From NCBI RefSeq assembly GCF_030813355.1, contig NZ_JAUSUD010000007.1, positions 124,001-188,000 of the forward strand: DNA of 64,000 nucleotides, in the 5' to 3' direction. The notes beneath the pieces were generated by a model. That model was not told the DNA's origin, searched no databases, and worked only from the letters and a program-made list of their open reading frames with translations. The translations under genes and the position numbers were made by a program. The stretch comes from Metabacillus malikii. Its GTDB lineage: Bacteria; Bacillota; Bacilli; Bacillales; Bacillaceae. This document shows, in pieces, positions 26,329-35,518 of this stretch (positions are counted from its first letter, which is position 1; each line of letters begins with the position of its first letter).

Positions 26329-27860
26329 TAAGTGTGATGATTGTAGATGATGAATCGACAACACGCCAGGGAATTGTTACGCTCATACCTTGGGAGGACT
26401 ACGGTTTTTCGGTTATTGGTACTGCAGGCAGTGGTTTTGAAGCAATTGAGAAGGTTGAACAGCTGAAACCTAAGCTCATGATTGTAGACATCAAAATGCC
26501 AGGAATGTCTGGAATTGAATTAATTGAACATATAAATAAAAGTAATTCCTCAATGAAATTCTTAATTCTAAGCGGCCATGCTGAATTTGAATATGCGAAA
26601 CGGGCGATGAAGTGTAATGTAAATGGTTATTTATTAAAACCGGTTGATGAAGATGAATTAATCTCACATCTTATCGAAATAAAGACAGAAATCGATAAAC
26701 AAGACTATTACCATGAGATGAAAACAAAAATGGTAGTAGAAAAGAAAGAACGCCTCATCATGAGTGGGATTAAAGGAGAAAATCTGTCACGACTTGATGA
26801 ATTTTTAAAACAGGAAAGTGGCTGGTATTCGTATCGAACATTAATTATTGAAACAAATGGAGATGACAATCATAAATCACAGTTAAAAACGAAGCTAATC
26901 AATGAAATTGAATCAAAACAAATCGGGTTTGTGGTTATCTATGACACATATTTATGTGTTCTCCTCCATGGAAACCATGCACTTGTAAATCATGAAAGCC
27001 ATTTATACCATCAGCTTAATAAAATATGTCGTTCGCAAGCTACATCTTTTCGAGCTGCGATATCTAACAAATTCGAAGATATAAAGAAGTTGCCGATCAT
27101 GTATGAATCTGCACGAACATTACTTGAATACCAATTTTTTTATAAGGAAGATTGCTTATTATCGAATCAGAGTGTCCCTATCTATATAAGTAAGGCTAGA
27201 AGAACTGAAGGAGTAAATGTTTCATCTAGTATTGAAAAGTTGCAGTTAGTTATTGAAATAGGTGATAAAGCTTCGATGAATCGCTTACTTCTTGAATTTA
27301 TGCAGCAACTGGTTGATAACGGAGAAACAGAGGAAAAAATAAAGCATCATTTTGTCCAATTGACAACCTCATTGTTAAATAAACTGATGTACGAGCATCA
27401 GAATATACATCCTATTATATTAAATGTACTTTCACGTGTATTTGAAATCGAGGAGAAAACAAATATTCAAAGTCTCTTAACATATGTAGAAACCTTATTT
27501 GATGAAATCACCAGCCATATGGAGGTGAATGATTCAACATTATTAGTGAAAAAGATGATACATCTCATTGAAAACAACTTTGATAAAAACATTAAGCTAG
27601 AAACGTTAGCTGAAGTTTTGAACTATAACCGAAGCTACTTAGGCAAAGTATTTAAAAACTCTACAGGCGTCCACTTTAATACCTATTTAGATAAAGTTAG
27701 AATTGAAAATGCAAAAAAACTCTTACTAAAAGGTCTTAAAGTTTATCAGGTCGCCGAACGGACCGGCTTTTCAAATGTCGATTATTTTCATAGTAAATTC
27801 CGAAAATATGTCGGGCTGTCACCATCTAAGTATCGGAATGAACAACGGGTGAAGCAATAA
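26325..27860 (+). CDS. YesN-type response regulator with AraC HTH, module 2
   Basis: This 511-residue regulator has a receiver with VDDE at 7-10, phospho-acceptor Asp55 in MIVDIKMPGM and ILSGHAEFEYAKRAM. A variable linker follows, then a C-terminal AraC helix-turn-helix pair with NYNRSYLGKVFKNSTG and KYVGLSPSKYR. Its ATGA start overlaps the kinase stop, and AAGGAGG precedes it, so translation is coupled. Helix-turn-helix residues closely match the module 1 regulator, which raises the chance of shared operators and cross-regulation between the two transporter operons. Confidence 0.93.
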   Translation: MISVMIVDDESTTRQGIVTLIPWEDYGFSVIGTAGSGFEAIEKVEQLKPKLMIVDIKMPGMSGIELIEHINKSNSSMKFLILSGHAEFEYAKRAMKCNVNGYLLKPVDEDELISHLIEIKTEIDKQDYYHEMKTKMVVEKKERLIMSGIKGENLSRLDEFLKQESGWYSYRTLIIETNGDDNHKSQLKTKLINEIESKQIGFVVIYDTYLCVLLHGNHALVNHESHLYHQLNKICRSQATSFRAAISNKFEDIKKLPIMYESARTLLEYQFFYKEDCLLSNQSVPIYISKARRTEGVNVSSSIEKLQLVIEIGDKASMNRLLLEFMQQLVDNGETEEKIKHHFVQLTTSLLNKLMYEHQNIHPIILNVLSRVFEIEEKTNIQSLLTYVETLFDEITSHMEVNDSTLLVKKMIHLIENNFDKNIKLETLAEVLNYNRSYLGKVFKNSTGVHFNTYLDKVRIENAKKLLLKGLKVYQVAERTGFSNVDYFHSKFRKYVGLSPSKYRNEQRVKQ

Positions 27861-27875
27861 TTATGAACTTACAGT

Positions 27876-27907
27876 GTCAGAGTATATTGCTCTGATTTTT
27901 TTATTTT
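27876..27907 (+). terminator. Terminator after the yesN-like gene, module 2
   Basis: TCAGAG and CTCTGA with a seven-base loop are followed by a run of seven T and more T-rich sequence. As in module 1, it splits the regulator transcript from the transporter genes. Confidence 0.8.
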
Positions 27908-27923
27908 TATAAGCAGACATATT

Positions 27924-27937
27924 TGTAAGCGTTCCCA
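27924..27937 (+). promoter_or_regulatory. cre-like box before transporter module 2
   Basis: TGTAAGCGTTCCCA matches 13 of 14 positions of the CcpA consensus and lies 114 bp before the permease start, in the only gap that can hold this operon's promoter. Confidence 0.5.
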
Positions 27938-28050
27938 TTTTTATATGATTTTTGGTGGCATTCCTTAGGTATTTTTAAAGTAATAAATCTCTTACTATTA
28001 AGTTACAGAGAAAATTACATCAGAAACTCACAAAGTAAGGAGGGGGCTAT

Positions 28051-29022
28051 ATGGAAATAGATAATCAGAAAACGCTTACCGATGAAGTTGTCAGTACAAA
28101 ATTAACACACAAACGAAGCTTTTGGAAGGTGTTCGCAAGTCAGAAAATCTTGTATTTGATGTCATTACCGTTCGTTGCCTTAGTATTTGTGTTTAACTAT
28201 TTGCCATTATGGGGCTGGACGATGGCTTTTCAAAACTTTCGACCTGGTAAAGCATTCATTGAACAAGAATGGGTAGGATTTATGCATTTTATCGAACTGT
28301 TTCAAGATGAACGTTTTTATATGGCACTTCGAAACACATTAGCGATGAGCTTGCTTAGTTTGATTGTTGGATTTACCGTTCCAATTATTTTTGCAATTTT
28401 ACTAAACGAGGTTAGACACTCAGTGTTTAAACGAACAGTCCAAACGGTGACCTATTTACCTCACTTCGTTTCATGGGTCGTTGTTGCAGGTATTGTCACG
28501 AAGATGCTTTCAACAGATGGTGGTATTGTCAATGATATTTTACTAGGTTTAGGCATTATCGATGAACCGTTTCAGTTTATGGCAGAGAAAACGTGGTTTT
28601 GGGGGATTGTCACCGTTTCTGATTTATGGAAAGAAATGGGCTGGAATGCAATCATCTTTTTAGCGGCAATTGCAGGTCTTGACCCGCAGCTGTATGAAGC
28701 AGCAAAAGTAGATGGAGCAGGCAGGTTAAGAAGAATTTGGCACGTAACACTACCAGGTATTCGACCTACGATTTTAGTTGTGCTCATATTAAATATTGGC
28801 CATCTCATTAGTATCGGCTTTGAAAAACAAATGCTCCTAGGAAATTCACTCGTTGTTGATTATTCCGAGGTCCTAGATTTGTATGCGCTTAACTACGGGA
28901 TAGGCTTAGGACAATTTTCATACGGTACGGCAATTGGAATTTTTAATTCAGTCGTGAGCATCACCCTATTATTTATCGCAAATGGAATCTTTAAGCGTTA
29001 TTCCAACCAAAGTGTCATGTAG
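28051..29022 (+). CDS. ABC sugar permease, LplB type, module 2
   Basis: This 323-residue, six-span permease is paralogous to the module 1 subunit along its whole length, including FNYLPLWGWTMAFQNFRPG and the docking loop EAAKVDGAGRLRRIWHVTLPG. The soluble N-terminal tail (about 30 residues) is the main difference. It starts at an ATG after AGGAGGGGG. The second permease begins 12 bp beyond its stop. Substrate is probably a plant-type oligosaccharide, judged only from the family and the nearby glycosidases. Confidence 0.92.
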   Translation: MEIDNQKTLTDEVVSTKLTHKRSFWKVFASQKILYLMSLPFVALVFVFNYLPLWGWTMAFQNFRPGKAFIEQEWVGFMHFIELFQDERFYMALRNTLAMSLLSLIVGFTVPIIFAILLNEVRHSVFKRTVQTVTYLPHFVSWVVVAGIVTKMLSTDGGIVNDILLGLGIIDEPFQFMAEKTWFWGIVTVSDLWKEMGWNAIIFLAAIAGLDPQLYEAAKVDGAGRLRRIWHVTLPGIRPTILVVLILNIGHLISIGFEKQMLLGNSLVVDYSEVLDLYALNYGIGLGQFSYGTAIGIFNSVVSITLLFIANGIFKRYSNQSVM

Positions 29023-29034
29023 GGGGGAGGTAAA

Positions 29035-29943
29035 ATGATGAACAAAGTTGGTTACAAAGTTTTTAGTAAGGATTTCTTATTTGATTTTCTTAACTATACA
29101 TTACTAATTGTCATTATGGTCGTGACACTTTACCCCTTTTTAAATGTACTAGCGATCTCATTAAATGATTCGACTGATACAGTACGGGGTGGTATTCATA
29201 TTTGGCCACGTGAGTTTACTTTTAATAACTATTTAGAAATTGCCAAATACGACAACCTTGTCACAGGCTTTACAAACTCAGTATTACGGACTGTGATTGG
29301 AACAGCACTCGGAGTATTTGCACAAGCAATGGTTGCATTTACGTTAAGTAGGGCTGATTTCCAAGGTAGAAAATTTGTCTCGACATTCATCGTCCTGACG
29401 ATGTATTTTTCCGGCGGACTTATTCCTGGATATATGTTAATAAGAGATTTAGGTTTAATGAATTCATTCTGGGTGTATGTATTACCAGGTTTGATAAGTG
29501 CTTTTAATATCATTATCATTCGTTCGTTTATGGATGGAATTCCATATTCACTTCAAGAATCAGCAAAAATGGACGGGGCTAATGATTTCACGATTTTCTA
29601 CCGTGTTATCTTACCGCTATGTAAACCAGTTTTAGCAACGATTGCATTGTTTGTCGCAGTTGGGCAGTGGAACAGCTGGTTTGATACGTATTTATATAAC
29701 AGCATGAATGAAGGGTTAACAACATTACAATATGAATTAATGAAAATACTAGATAATACAACAGTAGGCGGCAATGTTGATGCGAGCCAAATGAAGCCAA
29801 ATGAAGCACAGCGAAACCATGTTTCACCTGATTCAATCAAAATGGCGATTACGATGGTAACGGTCATTCCAATTATGATGGTATACCCATTCGTACAACG
29901 CTTCTTTATCCAAGGTATGACATTAGGTGCAGTAAAACAGTAA
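29035..29943 (+). CDS. ABC sugar permease, LplC/YtcP type, module 2
   Basis: This is the 302-residue second permease of module 2, with YPFLNVLAISLNDSTDTVRGG, FSGGLIPGYMLIRD, the docking loop ESAKMDGANDFTIFYRVILPL and the C-terminal FFIQGMTLGAVKQ. Two adjacent ATG codons (29035 and 29038) follow GGGAGG; the second has the better seven-base spacing. It is about 80 percent identical by eye to the module 1 protein, the most conserved pair in the duplication. Confidence 0.92.
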   Translation: MMNKVGYKVFSKDFLFDFLNYTLLIVIMVVTLYPFLNVLAISLNDSTDTVRGGIHIWPREFTFNNYLEIAKYDNLVTGFTNSVLRTVIGTALGVFAQAMVAFTLSRADFQGRKFVSTFIVLTMYFSGGLIPGYMLIRDLGLMNSFWVYVLPGLISAFNIIIIRSFMDGIPYSLQESAKMDGANDFTIFYRVILPLCKPVLATIALFVAVGQWNSWFDTYLYNSMNEGLTTLQYELMKILDNTTVGGNVDASQMKPNEAQRNHVSPDSIKMAITMVTVIPIMMVYPFVQRFFIQGMTLGAVKQ

Positions 29944-29970
29944 TCAGTCATGAAGGGCTTTTTTCTAGAG

Positions 29971-29990
29971 CGTTTGATTTTTCACAAACG
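29971..29990 (+). promoter_or_regulatory. Small hairpin between permease and binding-protein genes, module 2
   Basis: CGTTTG and CAAACG flank an eight-base loop in the gap before the lipoprotein gene. It occupies the same place as the larger nested hairpin in module 1 but has a different sequence. Confidence 0.5.
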
Positions 29991-30093
29991 AACGATGTAC
30001 ACAAGGTGTATCAAGTCTTATTTTCAATGGTATGTACAGCTAGCTTTTGGCTGTTTATACAATATAAACCAAAGATAAAGGGGAGGAATCTAC

Positions 30094-31770
30094 ATGAAGT
30101 CTTATAAGAAAATGATCGGGCTCCTAATGTTTACAGCTCTTATCGTTTGTTTAGCTGCTTGTAAAGGTTCAAGTGAAGATGCTTCATCGAAGACAGAGAA
30201 AACATCTGATGAAGGTACACCGATCACATTTACAGTCTTTGATGCTGATGCCAATAATGATTGGGAGAACATGGAAAGTCCAGTCGGAAAGAAAATTACG
30301 GAAGACACTGGCGTTACCCTAAAACCGGAATTTGATATTGACGGTGGTCAAACAAAAATCCCGTTAATGGTTGCTAGTGGTGAATACCCAGATTTAATTA
30401 CTTCTAAAGGTGCGAGCCAGCTAGTTGAAGCAGGAGCGCTAATCGACTTAGCACCTCTTATTGAGGAACATGCACCAAATATTAAAAAAATGTTAGGTGA
30501 CGAGATAGACCGTTTGAAATGGAGCAAAGAAGATCCATCCATTTACGTCTTACCGAATACACCAATTAAAAATGAACCGATGACACCCGGCTTTGCAGCA
30601 CTTGTGCAGCACGATGTTGTCATGGAACTAGGTTATCCTGAAATGAAAACGTTAGAAGATTTAGAGAATGCTTTAAGAGAATACTATAAAAAGCATCCGG
30701 AAATTGATGGACAACCAACAATTCCGTTAACACTACAAACAGACGGCTGGCGTTTCCAAGCATCTACTTTAAATAGTGGCTTTATGTTTACAGGTGCCTC
30801 TGATGATGGAGAATATTATGTTGACCCGGAAACATATGAAGCTACATTGCATTACCGTCGCCCAGCAGAAAAAGAAGTTTTTAAATGGTATAACCATATG
30901 AATGCAGAAGGCTTATTAGACCCAGAATCATTTGTTCAAAAAGAGGATCAATGGCTTGCAAAAATGTCAACAGGGCGCGCCCTTGCAACGATTGCGCCAG
31001 ATTATATGATTTACGATGCACAAAATGCATTACGTGATGCTGGTAAATATGAAAGAATGTATGGCTTCTATCCGATTACATTAAGTGAAGAATACAAACA
31101 CCATGCATACCAAAGTAACGGATTCCAAGTAGGTTGGGGTATCGGAATCTCGGTCGATTGTAAAGACCCTATACGTGCGATTAAATTCCTTGATTATTTA
31201 GTATCGGAAGAAACACAAATTATGCTTAACTGGGGAATTGAAGGAGAACATCACGAAGTTGTCGATGGTAAACGTGTCATTCCTGAAGAAGAATGGGAAA
31301 AACGCAGAAATGACAAAGACTACTTGAAGAAAACAGGTATCGGCTATAACTTCCAACGTTTTGCACCTCGCTATGGTGACGGCGCCCTTGATTCAACAGG
31401 CCAGACATTCACAGTCAACACACGTGAACTTGCAATTGAAGGGTTAACAGATGTAGAAAAAGAAGTTCTTAAAAACTATGGTGTCGAACTTTGGAAGGAC
31501 TTATATCCAGGTCCGGACGAATTCCCTGTCAAACCATGGGGAGCTGCCTATAACTTAGCAATCCCAGCAGGCTCAAAACTAGAAGTCGCAAACCAACGTA
31601 TGCTCGATATCACATTCAAGCGAATTCCTGAAGCAATCTTAGCTGACAAAGATGAATTCGACAGCGTATGGGACCAATACATGTCCGACCTAGATAAAGC
31701 AGGAGTAGAAGACGCTGAAAAAGAATACTCACAAATTATAAAAGATACTGTTGAACTTTGGAGTGAGTAA
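30094..31770 (+). CDS. Oligosaccharide-binding lipoprotein, LplA type, module 2
   Basis: This 558-residue lipoprotein has a signal peptide ending in the lipobox LAAC at about residues 20-23 and a large two-lobed binding fold. Shared blocks with the module 1 lipoprotein include NMESPVGKKITEDTGV, VASGEYPDLI, EDPSIYVLPNTP and WGIEGEHHEVVDGKRVIP. The regions between these blocks vary and probably shape ligand choice. It is the last gene of its operon and is followed by a strong terminator. Confidence 0.93.
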   Translation: MKSYKKMIGLLMFTALIVCLAACKGSSEDASSKTEKTSDEGTPITFTVFDADANNDWENMESPVGKKITEDTGVTLKPEFDIDGGQTKIPLMVASGEYPDLITSKGASQLVEAGALIDLAPLIEEHAPNIKKMLGDEIDRLKWSKEDPSIYVLPNTPIKNEPMTPGFAALVQHDVVMELGYPEMKTLEDLENALREYYKKHPEIDGQPTIPLTLQTDGWRFQASTLNSGFMFTGASDDGEYYVDPETYEATLHYRRPAEKEVFKWYNHMNAEGLLDPESFVQKEDQWLAKMSTGRALATIAPDYMIYDAQNALRDAGKYERMYGFYPITLSEEYKHHAYQSNGFQVGWGIGISVDCKDPIRAIKFLDYLVSEETQIMLNWGIEGEHHEVVDGKRVIPEEEWEKRRNDKDYLKKTGIGYNFQRFAPRYGDGALDSTGQTFTVNTRELAIEGLTDVEKEVLKNYGVELWKDLYPGPDEFPVKPWGAAYNLAIPAGSKLEVANQRMLDITFKRIPEAILADKDEFDSVWDQYMSDLDKAGVEDAEKEYSQIIKDTVELWSE

Positions 31771-31778
31771 GTTTTGAA

Positions 31779-31808
31779 TAAAAGGGTTCCTTTATGGGAC
31801 CCTTTTTT
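31779..31808 (+). terminator. Terminator after transporter module 2
   Basis: AAAGGGTTCC and GGGACCCTTT form a 10-bp stem with a TTTAT loop, running straight into six T. Confidence 0.9.
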
Positions 31809-31904
31809 CGTGTAGACTAACAGTAAGTATAAATCTTTATATAGACGATGAACTAATATGACACAAACAATTTGAGAATGGTAAGGACAAAAATGAAGAG
31901 CTAA

Positions 31905-32400
31905 GATATTTTGGGCATCCTTCATCCTTATGATGAACAAAACGGAGAAGCGAGTTCAGAGAAGCGGGCTTTCATAGCAATGATGAAGACTAAAACAGAA
32001 GAATGAAGTTGAAGAAATGTACTTCATGGAAGCGATGAAGACTAAAAATAGTGAGCCGAAACCGAGAAATGTACTTCATGGAAGCGATGAAGCCCAAAAA
32101 TAGTGAGCCGAAACCGAGAAATGTACTTCATGGAATCGATGAAGCCCAAAAATAGTGAGCCGAAACCGAGAAATGTACTTCATGGAAGCGATGAAGACCA
32201 AAAATAGTGAGCCGATATAACCGAGAAATGTTCTTCATGGCAACGATGCAGACCAAAAGTAGCGAAGCGATACCCAACAACCGGTCAACTTATTACTAAT
32301 GAGAACTAAAACGAATAATCAATCCTAAAAAGCTCTTCATTCTCTCCGATATAGACAAAAATAGAAATCAGACGTACGAAAAGATACTCGATGAATTCAT
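31905..32400. repeat. 52-bp tandem repeat array 2
   Basis: TAGTGAGCCGAAACCGAGAA marks regular units at 32049, 32101, 32153 and 32205, an exact 52-bp step. A fifth, changed unit at 32260 is shifted by three bases. Each unit carries CTTCAT, a seven-base loop such as GGAAGCG, then ATGAAG, a 6-bp hairpin. Worn copies of the hairpin extend to both sides (for example near 31918 and 31975, and near 32335). The array sits in the convergent gap between module 2 and the J-domain gene. No gene or cas-like feature is associated. Confidence 0.88.
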
Positions 32401-32470
32401 AAAAACAACAAATTGGTCCTCTCCAGCCTGCCTCCTCTTAAAAACAAGCATTCCCGCAACATAACAATAA

Positions 32471-32511
32471 AAACAAAAAAACAAGCAGCCAACAACAACT
32501 ACTTGCTTTTT
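32471..32511 (-). terminator. Terminator of the J-domain-like gene
   Basis: On the minus strand AGCAAGTAG pairs with CTGCTTG around a ten-base loop, followed by seven T and further T-rich sequence. Confidence 0.75.
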
Positions 32512-32521
32512 CACCAATCTA

Positions 32522-33388
32522 TTAATCTGTTTTTTCAATTAGCTTCTTTATCATTTTCATCGCATTTTTATCATTTTCTGCACCGACTTTTATAGCTGCG
32601 ACTAGCTGTGCATCTTGATTCATATCAAAGCCTTTGAAATAGCTTTTATCGTCAATGACAATTCCATACAATTTTTCGGCTTTGATATCCTCTGTACTTG
32701 TATAAAGAAGCTTATCACTTTCAACTGCTTCTGTTATTGAAGGATCAACTTCATCTAACGGCTGAAAAATATTTGTGGTAACAAGGCGTTCAAAATTACC
32801 GACATCCATGATGAATAAATCGGACTTATCATCGACTAATGTCACAACACTTTTTTGCTGGCTTGCAACATCCATTGAGTTGTTAATAGTTAGTGGTGAA
32901 TAATTAAGATTAACCGTCACTCTTTCCCATTCAGGCATTAACGATAATAGATTATCACTTACCGGAGCTGGGTCATTACTAGCATTGAAATATTCTCCTA
33001 GCAATAACACTCTGATGTTTTCAGGTGGAAGACTTTCTAATGCCTTTTTTTCTTGATAGTTTTCGATACTCGTATATATGATTGAGCTAAGAATTGCTAA
33101 CAATGCAATGACCCCAACAATATGAAGTTTATGATAATAGAGAAAATGATTAAGTTTTTTGCGAGTTGTCATTTCAACTTTAGGTGGGGTTTCTGAACCA
33201 TAAAGCCGATACGTTTTAATTGTGTTGTAAGCAGATGTAATCTCGTCAATGTCAAACGGCTTTTCATCTGGTTGGACATCCTTGTAGGCACGGTCTTTTC
33301 TAACCCATATCATATATTGCTTTTCAATTTCTTCGTCCGTTGCTTCCTCAGAAACATCTAATATCGTATATGCTTCTTTTATGTTCAA
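32522..33388 (-). CDS. Membrane protein with a degenerate J-domain
   Basis: This 288-residue protein begins with about 60 residues that look like a DnaJ J-domain (EAYTILDVSEEATDEEIEKQY, then DEITSAYNTIK). The diagnostic His-Pro-Asp between helices II and III is replaced by Arg-Lys-Asp, so Hsp70 stimulation is unlikely. One membrane span lies near 92-112, followed by an extracytoplasmic domain of about 170 residues with SDLFIMDVGNFERLV and EKLYGIVID, somewhat like a substrate-binding lobe. I take TTG 33388 as the start, eight bases after AAGGAG. Function is unknown. It is divergent from the AraC regulator, which may control it. Confidence 0.7.
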   Translation of the reverse strand: MNIKEAYTILDVSEEATDEEIEKQYMIWVRKDRAYKDVQPDEKPFDIDEITSAYNTIKTYRLYGSETPPKVEMTTRKKLNHFLYYHKLHIVGVIALLAILSSIIYTSIENYQEKKALESLPPENIRVLLLGEYFNASNDPAPVSDNLLSLMPEWERVTVNLNYSPLTINNSMDVASQQKSVVTLVDDKSDLFIMDVGNFERLVTTNIFQPLDEVDPSITEAVESDKLLYTSTEDIKAEKLYGIVIDDKSYFKGFDMNQDAQLVAAIKVGAENDKNAMKMIKKLIEKTD

Positions 33389-33440
33389 ACTTGTCACTCC
33401 TTCTTACCTAGTGAAGTTAATTTCGTAGTTGATTCCAAAT

Positions 33441-33454
33441 CGTAAACGATTACA
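33441..33454. promoter_or_regulatory. cre-like palindrome in the J-domain/AraC divergent gap
   Basis: Read on the minus strand, TGTAATCGTTTACG matches 13 of 14 cre positions, and ATCGTAAACGAT is almost a perfect palindrome. It lies 53 bp upstream of the J-domain start. Confidence 0.5.
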
Positions 33455-33564
33455 TTTAAAGTCTAGTATTTTACTTATGACTCTTGATTATTATAGCATA
33501 GTATTGATTAGAGTATAGAAAATATATAGAATGGTTCCAAAGAGTTTAGGGAGCAGGGACGAAG

Positions 33565-34395
33565 ATGATTCAGTATGTGACAAAAAGTCTACCAATAACT
33601 GATTTATACTTAACTCAATATGGAAAAGAAAAGTGTTTACCGGCACATGACCACGGACCCGCAATGAGAGATTACTATTTAATACATTATATTTTTCACG
33701 GAAAGGGGACTTTTAAGGTTGGTAAAAATACGTATCACTTAAAAGAAGGGCAAGGATTTTTAATTTGTCCAGATACGATTACTTATTATCAAGCAGACGA
33801 AGCGGAACCTTGGCATTATTATTGGATGGGGTTTAATGGATATCAAGCAGACAATTTATTAAACCAGGCAAATTTATCCCGTGAGAATCCTATTTTCGAT
33901 ACATCTTTACATTATCAATTAACACAACAATTTGAACAGCTATGCAATAATAAAATGGCTGACCAAAGAGATGAATTAGAAAGTATCGGACAGTTGTATT
34001 TATTATTATCACTACTAGCTTGCGGACAAACAAAAGATGAGGCAACAGACTCAAGTGACAAACATATAAAATATGTAAGTCAGGTTGTTGACTTTATCAA
34101 AATGAATTATGCAAATAAGATTACTGTTGCTGAAATTGCCTCCTTAATAGGGCTAAATCGCAGCTATTTAAGTTCAATATTTAAAAAATATATGAATCAG
34201 AGTATTCAAGGATATTTAATTCAACATCGCATCCAGGTAGCGAAAGAACTTTTACGTAAAAAAGAAATAACAATTGGTGATATTGCAAGGTCAGTCGGCT
34301 ATAGCGACCCATTACTGTTTTCAAAGGTTTTTAAAAAAGTATGTGGAATTTCACCATTAAATTATCGAAAGGCATGTGTGCACACGAACAAATGA
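33565..34395 (+). CDS. AraC-family regulator with N-terminal cupin
   Basis: This 276-residue transcription regulator has an N-terminal sugar-sensing cupin (about 10-150, with LPAHDHGP, HYIFHGKGTFKVG and EGQGFLICPDTITYY) and a C-terminal AraC helix-turn-helix pair. The latter shows ITVAEIASLIGLNRSYLSSIFKKY and DIARSVGYSDPLLFSKVFKKVCGISPLNYR. Such proteins usually activate sugar-use genes. No glycosidase is directly downstream, so its target may be the divergent gene or lie elsewhere. The YbaK-type gene begins 10 bp after the stop codon and is probably co-transcribed. Confidence 0.9.
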   Translation: MIQYVTKSLPITDLYLTQYGKEKCLPAHDHGPAMRDYYLIHYIFHGKGTFKVGKNTYHLKEGQGFLICPDTITYYQADEAEPWHYYWMGFNGYQADNLLNQANLSRENPIFDTSLHYQLTQQFEQLCNNKMADQRDELESIGQLYLLLSLLACGQTKDEATDSSDKHIKYVSQVVDFIKMNYANKITVAEIASLIGLNRSYLSSIFKKYMNQSIQGYLIQHRIQVAKELLRKKEITIGDIARSVGYSDPLLFSKVFKKVCGISPLNYRKACVHTNK

Positions 34396-34405
34396 GGTGA
34401 AAATT

Positions 34406-34876
34406 GTGAGTCGTAAAACGAATGCAATGAGAATTCTCGATGCAGAGAATATTCAATATGCAGTGCTAAACTACAATAGTAATGATGGACGAATTGATGG
34501 AATCGCTGTAGCAGATAAAGTTAACCGTCCAGCGGCACAAGTCTATAAAACACTCGTTACAATCGGTCAAAACAAGATTTATGTGTTTGTTATACCTGTG
34601 ACAGAAGAGCTAGATTTGAAAAAAGCGGCGAAATGTGCAAATGAGAAAAAGTTGGAAATGCTTGCTGTGAAAGATTTACAAAAGTGGACTGGCTATATTA
34701 GAGGTGGCTGCTCCCCTCTCGGCATGAAAAAAAGCTTCCCAACCTATTTGCACGTCTCAGCAAACGAATTAGATAAAATCATCATCAGTGGTGGGAAAAT
34801 CGGTGTACAAATTGAAATGCAGCCTAATGACCTTATCAAGGTAATTAACGGACAACTTGTGGAGTTAGTAAAATAA
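34406..34876 (+). CDS. ybaK: YbaK/EbsC-family Cys-tRNA(Pro) deacylase
   Basis: This 156-residue trans-editing protein hydrolyses cysteine mischarged onto tRNA-Pro. It shows AAQVYKTLVTIG with the conserved Lys48, LDLKKAAKCANEKK, and the GYIRGGCSPLGMKK signature. I chose the GTG at 34406 because GAGGTG lies six bases before it; the longer frame to 34376 overlaps the AraC gene. It is a housekeeping activity and is linked to the AraC regulator by position only. Overall length is normal for the family. Confidence 0.9.
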   Translation: MSRKTNAMRILDAENIQYAVLNYNSNDGRIDGIAVADKVNRPAAQVYKTLVTIGQNKIYVFVIPVTEELDLKKAAKCANEKKLEMLAVKDLQKWTGYIRGGCSPLGMKKSFPTYLHVSANELDKIIISGGKIGVQIEMQPNDLIKVINGQLVELVK

Positions 34877-34939
34877 GATGATTTGTATGAAGGTGAGTTA
34901 ATATGATGTGACATATCCAACATGTACGCTCTAAATCGA

Positions 34940-34982
34940 GTGGTTGAGAAGTCTAATCAAATTAAATCACTTTTTTTATTAA
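34940..34982 (+). terminator. Possible terminator after ybaK
   Basis: AGTGGTT pairs imperfectly with AAATCACT and is followed by a run of seven T. The stem is weak. Confidence 0.4.
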
Positions 34983-35518
34983 AATAAATAGTAAAACATA
35001 AATACAAGTCGAAGTATGTGATTTATTTCACAATTTAAGGTATGATAATTGGTAAAGAAAATAATGAACGGTTTATTTAATTCCGTTCACTTGTACACTT
35101 ATCTCACTATAGTAAGAAGGTGACCAAGCATAATAATAAAGATAGTTAATGAGCTTAAAAAACATAATGCTAAACGAAGTAAAAACTATTTTAGAGTGTT
35201 AATTGCTGTTTAATCTTCCAATAGATAAATAGTTTTCCAATATTGTTGCCAAATTGTGAATAAACTTCGTCTAAATTTTGAAATTTGTACGAATTAAGGT
35301 GAAAAGTAGGTTTCTCCTGTTTCGTTTTTCATACGATTTGTTAATATATGTAGGTACCACTGAAATAATAAATGAAATCTTATTTTTATAGTTTAGCTTT
35401 GTTAAGAGTGGGTAACTGAATATCCACTGAGTATACTTTATCGTTTAGATGATTTAGAATGCTTAATCATTAACATTGCCAATTTCTTATGAGAGTCTAG
35501 AAGGGATGGTGAACATAG
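34983..35518. other. Long leader or regulatory region before qoxA
   Basis: About 540 bp lack a gene. It holds the Fnr/Rex-like palindrome, a 7-bp hairpin TGAACGG/CCGTTCA near 35067-35091, and an AGTGG/CCACT hairpin near 35408-35429. A -10-like TATGAT lies at 35041. A long untranslated leader for qox is possible. Confidence 0.5.
35017..35032. promoter_or_regulatory. Fnr- or Rex-like palindrome upstream of qox
   Basis: TGTGATTTATTTCACA is a perfect TGTGA-N6-TCACA inverted repeat. With flanks it also matches the Rex consensus TTGTGAA-N4-TTCACAA at 12 of 14 fixed positions. Both regulators respond to oxygen or NADH status, which suits a terminal oxidase. Confidence 0.6.

Noticed and set aside
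35350-35365. T-box-like GTAGGTACCAC before qox
   Set aside because: There is no stem I, specifier loop or terminator around it, so the short match is chance.
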